DNA of 64,000 nucleotides from Dromiciops gliroides (lineage: Eukaryota > Chordata > Mammalia > Microbiotheria > Microbiotheriidae): contig NC_057861.1 in assembly GCF_019393635.1 (NCBI RefSeq), positions 306,549,468-306,613,467 on the forward strand, written 5' to 3'. Shown here in pieces: positions 36,337 through 46,979 of this stretch (positions within the stretch are counted from its first letter, which is position 1; every line of letters begins with the position of its first letter). The notes beneath the pieces were generated by a model. It saw only the letters and a list, made by a program, of their open reading frames with translations, did not search any database and was not told the DNA's origin. Both the position numbers and the translations under genes were made by a program.

Positions 36337-38322
36337 CTATATACAATGTTCTCCTGGTCCTGCTCATTTCACTCTTTGTTATTTTATGGAGGTCTCTCTA
36401 TACTTTTCTAAAATCATTGAGATCATCATTTCTTATAGTAGAGCAATATTCCATCATGAACATATACCACAATTTATTTAGCCATTTCCCAATTGACAGG
36501 CATCCCAGCAATTTCCAGTTCTTTGCCACCACAAAGGTGATACAAATATTTTAGAACATATAGGTTTGTTTCCTTTACCCCTAATCATCTTGGGAAACAG
36601 ACCTAATGGGATATTGCTGGGTCAAAGAGTATAGGCAGTTTAATAATTCTTTGGGCATAATTCTAATCTCTTTCCAAAATGGTTGGATCAGCTCACAGAT
36701 CCACCAACAATAAATTAAGGTCCTAATTTTTCCATATCCCCTCCGTTTATAATTTTCCCTTTCTGTCATTTTAGCCAATCTCATAGGTATAAAATGACAT
36801 TTCAAGGTTGTTTGAATTTGCATTTCTCTAATCAATGATTTAGAGCATTTTTTCATATGACTATAAATTGTTTTGATTTCTTCATCAGAAAACTGTCTGT
36901 TCATATCCTTTGATGATATATCAATTGGTAAATAACTCCCATTCTTATAGATTTGACAAAGTTCTTTATATATTTGAGCTATGAGACCTTTATCTTTATT
37001 TTCCCCCAGTTGTCTGCTTTCATTCTGATCTTGGCTACATTTGTTTTGTTTGACTAAAAACTTTAAAATTTAATGTAATCAAAATGATCCATTTTATATC
37101 TTACAATGCTCTCTATCTCTTTTGTTCATAAATTGTTCACCCATCCATAAATCTGATAGGTAACATTTCCATGGTCTTCAGATTTTCTTCTAACATCTCC
37201 CTTTATACCTAGGTCATATATCCATTGTGACCTTATCTTGGTAAATGGTGTAAGACATTAGTCTATGCCCAATTTCTATAATACTGCTTTCCAGCTTTCC
37301 CAAATATTTTTTTTTACCAGATAATGAATTCTTATCCCAAGAACTTAAGTCTTTATATTTATCAAGTACTAAGTTACTGTATTTGTTTGCTGCTGTAAAT
37401 TGTATGTCTACTCTATTCTATTACTCTACCTTTCTATTTCTTAGCCAGTATCAGATAGTTTTGATAATGACTGCCTTATAACATATAAGATTTGGTATTG
37501 CTAAACCTCCTTCCTTTACATTTTTTCTCATTAGTTCCTTTGATATTCTTTACCTTTTGTTTTTCCAAAATAATTTTGTTATTATTGTTTCCTATCTCAG
37601 TAAAATTTTTTCTTTTGGTAATTTGATTGGATTGGAATTGAATTAATTTTGGTAAAATTGTTATTTTATATTAGCCCTGCCTACCCATAAACAAGCAATA
37701 TTTCTCTATTTAAATTTGATGTTATTTGTTTATAAAGGTTTTTTTTTATAATTTTGTTCATATAGTTCCTGGATTTGTTTTTATAGGTATAGTCCCAGGT
37801 ATTTTATGCTGTCTAAAGTTATTTTAAATGGGGTATCTCTAGCTATCTCTTCCTGCAAGGTCCGTTGATGATATATAGGCATGCTGATGATTTATGTGGA
37901 TTTACTTTATATCCTGCTACTTTGCTGAAATTATTAATTATTTCAATTAGCTTTTTAATTGAGTTTTTAGGATTTTCCAAATATATCATCTGCAAAAAGA
38001 GATAGTTTTATTACTTCATTCCCTATTCTAATTCCTTCTATTTCTTTTTCTTATTTTATTGCTGTTTCCAGGATTTCCAGTACAATATTGAATAATATTG
38101 GTGACAATGAACATCCTTGTTTCACACCTGATCTTACTGGGAAGGCTTCTAGCTTAGCCACATTACAAATAATGCTTGCTGATGGTTTTAGGTAAATGCT
38201 TCTTATCAATTTAAGGAAAAGTCCATTTATTTCTATACTTTCAAGTGTTTTTCATAGAAATTAATCTTGTACTTTATCAAATGCTTTTTCTGCATCTATT
38301 GATATAATCCTTTCTTGCTCTT

Positions 38323-38700
38323 AGGTGAAGGAGCATTTGACTAGACCATGACTTTTTGAGCCTTAAAAGGTCAGGAAGGCAAAAGTGAGCCATCAGAGGT
38401 CTTAGAGCTGATATCCATGCCAGATTTTGTATATAGCTGAGCCTGGTGAGACACAAAGTCCTGGACAATCTGCTTGACGTAACCTCCCTCCCAGTTTCAA
38501 GCCATCTGCAATTTTATAAATATGCCATGTATGGCCATTATCCAAATCACTGGAAAAAAAAAGTTAAACACCATGAAGCCAAGCTTTTATCCTTGAGGGC
38601 ATGCCATTCATACATCAGACCAACCTTTTTATTTCTCCTTAATTGATTCTCTATCCATTCTCCTTAGTGGTTGTTCCAAGCCTTCTTTTCTCTCCCAATG
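38323..38700. other. Intergenic stretch, nothing identified
   Basis: No repeat or coding signal recognised. Confidence 0.45.
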
Positions 38701-39350
38701 CCTCCCACAAAACTTTCTCAACTTATCCTCTCAACTGAGGACCTCATAGCTTAACAAGAATATTGAAACTATTCACTGTGGGCCTCCTCTTCACCTCTAT
38801 TCTATATAATAATCTCTCAAGAACATCTTCTTGATAACAATTTCTGATGAAAATGTAGCCCTTCTACTCACCAAGGCCAACCCCTCCACACATATTCTTG
38901 ATGCCATCTATCTCATCATTTCTAGCCAATTGCCCCCCCCAAAATCATCCCCCTACTCTTTAATCTCTATTTTTGTGCCTACAGACATGACCAAGTCTCT
39001 CCCATTCTTTAAAAACCTTGCTAGATTCTATTTGTCTTCTTTTCTCAACCAAATGAAAAAAAGCTATCTATATTCATTGCCTATCATTCATCTCTCAGTC
39101 CTTCGCTTTTGACTTCATCACTCAAAAGAACCTACTCTCTTCAAAGTTATCACAGATTTCATAATTGCTAAATATTTATATTGCTAAATAAATTGCCTTT
39201 TCTCGGTCCTCATCCTCTGTGACCTTTTGTGGCATTCAAGTGTTGACCATGGTCTCCTCTTGCTTTCTCTTATCTTCAGGGTTTTCATGATACTGTTCTC
39301 TCTTGGTTTTCCTCTGACCTTCCTCTGACCCTGGAATTTCCTTTAGCTCC
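38700..39350 (+). mobile_element. L2 LINE, ORF2
   Basis: Forward L2: cttctactcaccaaggccaacccctccaca, then gaccaagtctctcccattctt, ctatcattcatctctcagtcc and ttcatgatactgttctctcttgg. Confidence 0.75.
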
Positions 39351-39720
39351 TGAGGCCACTGGCCTTATTGTACTATTGGTGAATTTTTTTCAGGGCCCAG
39401 GCCAGCCATGCTTTATTGTATTTCTGCCTGAGCTTCTGATTCTCTGGACTTCACCACCATGGCCCCCTTGCAAATACTTTCTCCTCCCCCCATCTTTCAG
39501 ATTCCTTTTATATATTGTCTTCCTTTATGAGAAAGCTGGCTTTGTGATTACTGTTTCCTTTTCTGATATTTATTAGCCATCTCTAATATGTAACCCATTT
39601 TTTTGGAGTCCATTCAAAAGGGTTTGTACATGGAACAAAAGGAAATAGTAGCAGGACTGCCTGTGTAGGCATACACTTTCCAGTGCTTTTTAAGATCTGA
39701 ATAGTTGTAGACTTCCAAAC
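39351..39720. other. Intergenic stretch, nothing identified
   Basis: No repeat or coding signal recognised. Confidence 0.45.
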
Positions 39721-40240
39721 TGCCTAGAGTGCTTTAGAAACAAAATTTGGCCATTGATTGGGCATGAGGGGTAAGAGTGTGGAGTTGAGGATGAAACTGA
39801 GACTATAAATCTGGGTTATTAGAAGGATGGTGGTGAGGGGCAGCTAGATGGCGCAGTGGATAGAGCACCGGCCCTGGAGTCAGGAGTACCTGAGTTCAAA
39901 TCTGGCCTCAGACACTTAACACTTACTAGCTGTGTGACCCTGGGCAAGTCACTTAACCCCAATTGCCTCACTAAAAAAAAAAAAAAAAAAAAGGAAGGAT
40001 GGTGGTGGTCCAGTAATAAGGAAGCTGGAAGAGTAGTGGGTTTGGTAAGAAATACTGTTTTGGACATTTTGATTTTGAAATACCTCCTGTGCATCCAGTT
40101 TGAAAGGTCCAGTGGGCTGCTGGTGATGTAGGACTGGAACTCAGGAACGAGACAAGATGATAACTGAACTCCTGAGAGCTGTGAAGATCACTGAGAGAGT
40201 ACAGAAAGAAAAGCAGATACCAGGACAGAACAACAGAATA
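39720..40240 (-). mobile_element. L2 LINE, ORF2, split by a SINE
   Basis: Reversed L2: aaatactgttttggacattttgattttgaaatacctcc, then ggactggaactcaggaacgagac. Confidence 0.75.
39836..39993 (+). mobile_element. WSINE/MAR1-type SINE
   Basis: Forward copy inside the L2, flanked by exact gaaggatggtggtg at 39822-39835 and 39994-40007. Confidence 0.96.
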
Positions 40241-40377
40241 TTGGTGCACATGCATAGTTAGTGGGTGTGGCATGGAAGCTGAATCAGGAAAAAGATACTG
40301 AAAAGGAGTGGTCACTACCACAAGGAGGCATATAGGCCAAAGAAGTCAAAGATAGAGGGAAAGGACTCATGTAAAAA

Positions 40378-40385
<8 letters not shown>

Positions 40386-40448
<63 letters not shown>
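40386..40448. repeat. (AT)n(GA)n compound microsatellite
   Basis: About 30 bases of AT followed by about 34 of GA, then CA-type repeats. Confidence 0.97.
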
Positions 40449-40452
<4 letters not shown>

Positions 40453-40524
40453 TACACACACACATACATATTTATGTATATGTATATATGTTTATGTATG
40501 TATGTGTGTATATATATACATCTG

Positions 40525-40735
40525 TGTGTATGATCATACCTTTAGAGTTGAAAGGGACCTCAGAAGTCATCTAGTACAATTTCTACACTTTATGGTTGAG
40601 GAAACTGGAACCCAAGGAGGTTAAATAACTTGCCCAAAGTCACATAGGCAACAAGAATCAATGTCAGGTTATGGATCCAGGTTTTCTGATTTCAGAGCCA
40701 ATTTTTTTTTCCATTGTACAAAACTACCTCCCTTA
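40525..40735 (-). mobile_element. MIR3-like SINE
   Basis: Reversed MIR3: agagttgaaagggacctcagaagtcatctag, then ggttgaggaaactgga, then acttgcccaaagtcacatagg. Confidence 0.8.
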
Positions 40736-40837
40736 TTTACATAGCAGAACTTTTTGTTGTGGCAAAGAGTTGGAAATCATAAATATCTATCAGTTAAGGA
40801 GCGGCTAGACAAATTGTAGTATAGAAATATAATGGAA

Positions 40838-40991
40838 AAGGGGCAGCTAAGTGGCACAGGGGACAGAGCACCGGCCCTGGAGTCAGGAGGACCTAAGTTC
40901 AAATCCGGCCTTAGACACTTGACAACTTACTAGCTGTGTGACCCTGGGCAAGTCACTTAACCCCAATTGCCTCAAAAAAAAAAAACACCCA
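40838..40991 (+). mobile_element. WSINE/MAR1-type SINE
   Basis: Forward copy flanked by exact agaaatataatggaa at 40823-40837 and 40992-41006, inserted into the L1. Confidence 0.96.
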
Positions 40992-41075
40992 AGAAATATA
41001 ATGGAATATCAAAGTGCTTTGTATATTGAAATGTTCATATTTGTTGGTGTTTGTTAAGTTCACAATAAATTAGAA

Positions 41076-41489
41076 AATTTAAAAAAAGACATCCCAGAGA
41101 TACATAATATCAGGTAAGGATGAAAAAGGCTGCCCTCTTCCTGCCTGGGATTTGTTGTTTCATGATTGGTTACCAAAGTAATTCCTGCTAAAAATCACTG
41201 TTGCTAATGGTTATGTCTCTCAGATGTTCTTATCACAGGTAACACACCTGGGGAACAGGTAGAGGAGTAGCAAGAGAAAGAAATAGAGCATCCCTGAGCC
41301 ATGCCCACATTTGTTACCATCTTCAACTGGAAGAACTAGAAAATTCATCAAAGGCTTATGGGCTCTCCATTTTATATTCAGTTAAGATTTCTCTCTTGGG
41401 TAGCTAATATAAGCAAGGAAACAAAGGTCAACGGAAAGAATTACTCTTTTTTTGGCAATCATGTCCTAATGTCATCAGTCCCTTTGCTC
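41076..41489. other. Intergenic stretch, nothing identified
   Basis: No repeat or coding signal recognised. Confidence 0.45.
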
Positions 41490-41745
41490 TTCCTGGCATG
41501 TCAAGGTTTACAAAGTGCTTTATGTATGTTATCTCATTTGGTTCTCACAAGCAACTCTGTGATTATTTGAATTTTGATTGCTGTGTGTTTTGGCAGACAT
41601 GAGAGGTGCTTACTTGCTGTGGCCCTTAAAAAATACATAATAATAATAGATGACATTTATAAAGTACTTTAAGATTTATAATGGGCTTTACATATCTAAT
41701 CTGATTTCACAATCCAGCTAGATAGGTACTATACAGATTTTGTCA
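41490..41745 (-). mobile_element. Two partial MIR SINEs
   Basis: Reversed MIR tails occur at 41503-41565 (acaaagtgctttatgtatgttatctcatttggttctcaca) and at 41640-41740 (tgacatttataaagtacttt). Confidence 0.65.
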
Positions 41746-41974
41746 ACCAGAGAGAAAGAGGTTGGCCAACAAACAACACTCCAAAAAACCACCGAGCAGA
41801 GTCAGGGCTCATTGTGGGTACTTTGAGCAAGCTCTGTAGACAGCAAAAATGTGGGTACTAGATTAAAAAAAAATTAGAAACCATTGTCTCTGCTTCATCC
41901 TTTCTTAACCTCCTTCTTACTCCAAACTCCAACCACTCAAGTGCTCCCTGTGTCCATCTCATTTGACCATGGGA

Positions 41975-42095
41975 GCACCCAAGAAGTGCTAGGAACCTTA
42001 GAGGTCACTTAGTTCAACCCTCTCATTTTACAGATGAAGAAACTGAGGGTAAGTGAGGTTGAGTAATTTGTCCAAAATCATTTCTGCCTTCACTT
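41975..42095 (-). mobile_element. MIR3-like fragment
   Basis: Reversed MIR3: ggaaccttagaggtcacttagttcaaccctctcatttt. Confidence 0.75.
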
Positions 42096-42099
42096 TCTT

Positions 42100-43080
42100 C
42101 CCAGATTTGACACTATAGTTAACAATTTCAACTTTATGCTGTCTGAGGTATATTTGTTCTATCCTTAAATCCCTTGACTCCTTGCATTGTCACAGCTCCT
42201 ATAATATCAGGCCACAACCATCCTTCTAGTCATCATTTGAAACCTCAGAAACTTCTCTTCATTCTCTTTCACCACCACCCACTTATCAATCAGATGCCAA
42301 GTCCTATTTGGTATGTAGTTTCACATCACTTACATTTCTCCCTTTCTTTGCACTCATATAGCCACCATTCTTGTTCAGACCATTGTTATTTCTGACCCCT
42401 TCTATAGCAATAATATCCTCATTGCTCTTCCTGCTTCTCATATTTTCTCCTCCAATCCAATCTGCCAACAGTTGCCTAAATCATCTTCCAAAATCACAGG
42501 TCCAACCATGTCACTCTCCTGATCAATAAGCAATAGTGTCTCCCTACTGCCATTAGAATAAAACACAAAGTTCTCAGCTTAGAACTTAAAGTCCTTTGCC
42601 ACTTGGCTTAATACTATTTTTCAGATTCCCCTTCCCACCTTCTACATTTCAGTCCCACTGGCCTATTTGCTGTTCTCTAAACTCAACATTCCATCTCCCA
42701 CCTTGTGCCTCCATGCCTTTTGGAAATCTGTCTCCCATGCCTGGAATGTGTTCCCTCCTTACATCTGCCTCTTAGCATTATTAGCCTCCTAATCAACTAA
42801 GGTTCTGAGAGACACAGATGAATAGACAGACAGAAACAAACAGGGAAAGACTGAAAGAGACAGAAAAACAACACCGTAAAAAATCAATAAACAGAGTTAA
42901 GAGCCTCTGTGAGTATTTTCATCAAGTTCTATAGAAATGACAAAGGAGACATGCAAGCTTTACCTAATGCCCCTAATTTTTAGTGTTCTCTCCCTCTTCA
43001 AATAATTTTATATTTACTTATCTGGGTAAATGTTATATCCCCCGAATAGATGTAAACTAACAGAGAACAGGAACTATGTT
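42100..43080 (+). mobile_element. L2 LINE, ORF2 to 3' end
   Basis: Forward L2: ttatcaatcagatgccaagtc, then ccaaccatgtcactctcctgatc, aaagttctcagcttagaac and catgcctggaatgtgttccctcc (encoding the PAWNxFPP-like C-terminal motif), then 3'UTR with an unassigned 170-base interruption at 42790-42960. Confidence 0.78.
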
Positions 43081-43324
43081 TTTGGGGTCTTTGCAACTCT
43101 GATCTTTCATCTCAGATCTCTGAAAGCCTAATTCTTCTTGGTGACACAATACATACTTTTTTTTTCTTCTTTTTGATCTACATCTGTGACTTCATCATTT
43201 TCTAGTGCGGAAACTCCCTCTACTGGTGCAGATTAACAGCTCATTTGTAACTTGCTGGGAGAGACTAGCAGGCTGACTAGCCCATGAAGTGATAGCTAAG
43301 TGTCAGAAGCAGGACGTAGAATGA

Positions 43325-43510
43325 TAGGATCATAGATTTTGAGTTGAAAAAGACTTTATAAATGATATTGTTCATCCCTCTCATTTTTATAGATGAAAAA
43401 CTGAAGCTAGCAAGTTAAGTGATTTCCCAAAGGCTATACAGCCAGCAAGTCAGAACCAGAATGCAATACTTACTCTAAAACCAAGCCTCTCTATATTACC
43501 ATACTTCTTT
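43325..43510 (-). mobile_element. MIR3-like SINE
   Basis: Reversed MIR3: ggatcatagattttgagttgaaaaag, then tcatttttatagatgaaaaactga, then a degraded core. Confidence 0.7.
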
Positions 43511-43542
43511 TCTGCTCCATGGCCAGCCCTCTTATCTACTGC

Positions 43543-43723
43543 CTAGCTTCTTAAACTGTGGGTTGCAACCTCATATGGGGTCACATAACTGAATGCAGGG
43601 GCCATGAAAAAGTTGACAATAGTAAAAGGTTATGTATACCTATTTTATATACCTATATACCCAGGGTTGTGTAACATTTCTCAGATGAAAAGGGGTCATG
43701 AGTGGAAAGTTTAAGAAGCCCTG
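43543..43723. mobile_element. Nonautonomous hAT transposon
   Basis: 181 bases between ctagcttcttaaact and agtttaagaagccctg, which are inverted repeats. The inside matches the copy at 36185 in reverse. An 8-bp duplication is not clear. Confidence 0.75.
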
Positions 43724-44075
43724 ATATATTGCACCATAATATGCTTCAGTATTTCATTGTATATTTTATGTAACATCTTGGGACCTTGTCACCAATATGT
43801 TCCCCCTACGTCCCCCCCCCCCAAAAGGCTATCCCAGTTTATACACTTAAAACCACCGTCCATAAGCTTTTATTCATGTGTTTACTTTTACTAGCTCAAC
43901 TAGAGGTCACATTAATTAAAAGCAATAAACATTTAAGCAACAATGCAAGATAAGTGACACGAAAGTTTGACATGCACCCATGCACACTAGAGGAGGAAGG
44001 GTCACTTTTGGGGGTGGAGGGAAACGAGTGGCCAATAAACAAATGTACATTATCTGATGCTATAGAGCTATCATT
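43724..44075. other. Intergenic stretch, nothing identified
   Basis: Contains a short C run. Nothing recognised. Confidence 0.45.
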
Positions 44076-44079
44076 GTTC

Positions 44080-44465
44080 TTTAATCAAATCAGTCAAGGC
44101 AATAAACATTTATTAAGTGCTTACTGGGTACCAGGAACTGTGTTAATGGCTGGGCATACAAAGAAAGGCAAAAATACAGTCCCTGTTCTCAAGGAGGTTA
44201 TAGTCTAATGAAGGCAACAACATGCAAAAAAACCCCACATACAAGCAATATACCAGATAAATTGGAGCACTGACATTAAGATGAGTTGGGAAAGGCTTCT
44301 TATAGAAGGTAGGATTTTAGCTGGGACTTGAAGAAAGCCAAAGAATCCAGGAGGCAAAGATGAGGAGGGAGAGAATCCCAGCAATGGAGAATAGCCAGTG
44401 AAAAATACACCGATGAAGTGTCTTGTGGGAAGAACATCTAGGAGTCCCAGGTCACTGGATGCACA
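44080..44465 (-). mobile_element. L2 LINE 3' end
   Basis: One of the best-kept L2 ends: caataaacatttattaagtgcttac, acagtccctgttctcaaggagg, aggattttagctgggacttgaag, then the ORF2 C-terminus, reversed. Confidence 0.88.
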
Positions 44466-46575
44466 AACCACCAGGGAGGCCTTCATCCCACTGCTGACCA
44501 GTAGTGAAGCCCTGCCTGAGGCTGGCTAACAGCAAGTTCCCACCCCTAGAGGCTATCAGTTGAGAGACTCTTTTTCCATAGCAAACCTGCGTCAGGGAGC
44601 CCCAACCCTCAGGCAGACCAGCAACAACATCCCTCCTCCAGGACCCTAGTACCTGAAAGACTCTGTTAACTCTAGCAACCCAGTAGCAGGGCACCACACC
44701 TGGAAAAGGCCAGCCCACAACCAGGGGAGGCCAAAATGGAGGACCAATCTCCCCTCAATATCAGTTAGAAAGGAAGCTTACCCTACAGAGAAAGCAAGTG
44801 ACTAAGCCCTGCTGCCTAGTGAAAGCCACCAGTAAGACCCAGAACCTAAGCACGAAAACTTGAGACAATGTAGGAATAGAGCCCAACTCTCATAAAACCA
44901 CTGTGTCACACAAAAAAGGCATACAAATGAACAAAAAACCCTCCAAAAGGAATCAGGATAGAAAATTACTATAGTGATAGGGAAGATCAAGGCCTAAACT
45001 TAGAGGAGGACAATAGTACCAAAATGGCTACAGATGAAGCTTCAAAGAAAAATGTAAATTGGTCTTAATCCCAAAAAGAATTCCTGAAAGAGCTTAAAAA
45101 GGGCTTTAAAAAAACAAATTAGAGAAATAGGAGAAAAATTGGGAAAAGAAATGAGAATAATGCAAGAGATTCACTAAAAAAGAGTCAACAGCATGGAGGA
45201 AGATATACAAAAATTTACTGAGGAAAACAACTCCCTAAAAAACAGACTAAACCAAATGGAAAGGGAAGTACAAAAGGTTACTGAAGAAAATTAGATTGAA
45301 CAAATGGAAACTAATGACTCTGTGAGACATCAAGATACAATAAAACAAAAGAAAAAAAAGAAAATATGAAATTCCTCATTGGAAAAATAACTGACCTAGA
45401 AAATAGATCCTGAGAGATAAAATAATAATTATTGGTCTCCCTGAAAACCATGATAATAAAAATCCTGGACAGTAGCTTTCAAGAAATTATCAGAGAAAAC
45501 TGCCCTAATGTATTAGAAATAGAGGGCAAAATAGAAATTGAAAGAATCCACAGATCACTGCTTGAAAGAGATACCAAAATGAAAACTCCCAGGAACATCA
45601 CAGCCAAATTTCCAAGCTCACAGGTCAAGGAGAGAGTACAAGCAGCCAAAAAGAAATGATTCGAATATCGTGGAGCTATATTCAGGATTACACAGGATTT
45701 GGCAGCTTCCACATTAAAGAATTGCAGGGCTTGGAATATGATATACCAGAAGGCAAAGGAGTTAGGTTTACAACCAAGAATCACCTACCCAGAAAAATTG
45801 AATATAACCTTTTTTTGGTGGGGGAGGGTGGGAATGGACATTTAATGAAGTAGAGGACTTTCAAGCATTTCTGTTTAAAAGGTCAGAGCTAATAAAAAAT
45901 TTGACCTCCAAATACAAGACTCAAGGGAAACATAAAAAAGGTAAAAAAAAAAAAGAAACAAGAAAAAAGTGTAAGGAATTCAAAATGGGGATAATAGAGC
46001 CTCCTTGTAAAGGTCAAATGAGAAAAGTTAGATATGACAGATCTCTGGAGAAAACTGAATGAGAATAGAAAAGAATATACCTTCTTAGCAGTCCATGGGA
46101 CCTACTCAAAATCTATGATGTGTTAGGACACAAAAACCTCACAACAAAATGCAGAAATAGTAAACACATCCTTTTCAGATCATAATGCAATAAAAATTAC
46201 ATTCAATGATGGACAATTAAAAGAGAGGTTAAAAATTAATTGGAAATTAAGTAATCTGATCCTAAGAAACAAGTGTCTCAAAGAACAAATCATAGAAACA
46301 ATTGATAATTTCATTGAATAAATGACAAGGATAAGACAACATATCAAAATTTATGGGAATGCAGCCAAAGTTGTACTTATGGGAAAATTTATATCCCTAA
46401 CTTCTTACATCAATAAAATAGAGGAAAAGCAGATCTGTGAATTGGGCATACAACTAAAAAAACCCTAGAAAATGGACAAATTAAAAATCTCCAATTAAAC
46501 ACCAAATTGGAAATTCTGAAAATCAAAACTATCAGCATAATTGACCGTATCAATAACAAAACCAACAGAAATTAT

Positions 46576-46743
46576 TTATTTTATTTTTATTTATTTATTT
46601 ATTTTTTTGGTGAGGCAATGGGGGTTAAGTGACTTGCCCAGGGTCACACAGCTAGTAAGGGTCAATGTCCAGGGCCAGATTTGAACTCAGGTCCTCCTGA
46701 ATCCAGGGCTGATGCTCTATCCACTGCGCCACCTAGCTGCCCC
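46576..46743 (-). mobile_element. WSINE/MAR1-type SINE nested in L1
   Basis: Reversed copy flanked by the exact 16-bp duplication aaccaacagaaattat at 46560-46575 and 46744-46759. Confidence 0.97.
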
Positions 46744-46832
46744 AACCAACAGAAATTATATGATTATTTCAATAGATGTAGAAAAAGCCTTTGACATAAT
46801 AAATCACCCATTCCTATTAAAAACACTAGAGA

Positions 46833-46979
46833 AGGGGCAGCTGGGTGGTGCAGTAGATAAAGCACTGGTCCTGGAATCAGGACTTGAATTCAAATCCGGC
46901 CTCAGACACTTGACACTTACTAGCTGTGTGAGCCTGGGCAAGCCACTTAACCCTCATTGTCCCACAAACAAACAAACAA
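46833..46979 (+). mobile_element. WSINE/MAR1-type SINE nested in L1
   Basis: Forward copy inside the reverse-transcriptase region, flanked by exact aaaaacactagaga at 46819-46832 and 46980-46993. Confidence 0.97.

Larger units (their letters stand above)
35537..38309 (-). mobile_element. 5'-truncated L1 LINE
   Basis: Minus-strand L1 that begins at the reverse-transcriptase motif ISIDAEKAF (about 38305-38270) and runs through ORF2 to the 3' end. The 107-codon frame at 36904-36581 reads MNRQFSDEEIKTIYSHMKKC and YCWWICELIQPFW, typical of the ORF2 C-terminus. The 3'UTR contains the GATA microsatellite, and an hAT element is inserted at 36185. It is flanked by ctttcttgctctt at 35524-35536 and 38310-38322 (exact, 13 bp). 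Confidence 0.95.
40310..41075 (+). mobile_element. L1 LINE 3' part, interrupted
   Basis: Forward L1 pieces: caaggaggcatataggccaaagaagtcaaagatagaggg at the left, then gtggcaaagagttggaaatc and ttaaggagcggctagac at 40755-40810. It is broken up by an AT/GA microsatellite, a MIR3 copy and a SINE. Confidence 0.7.
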
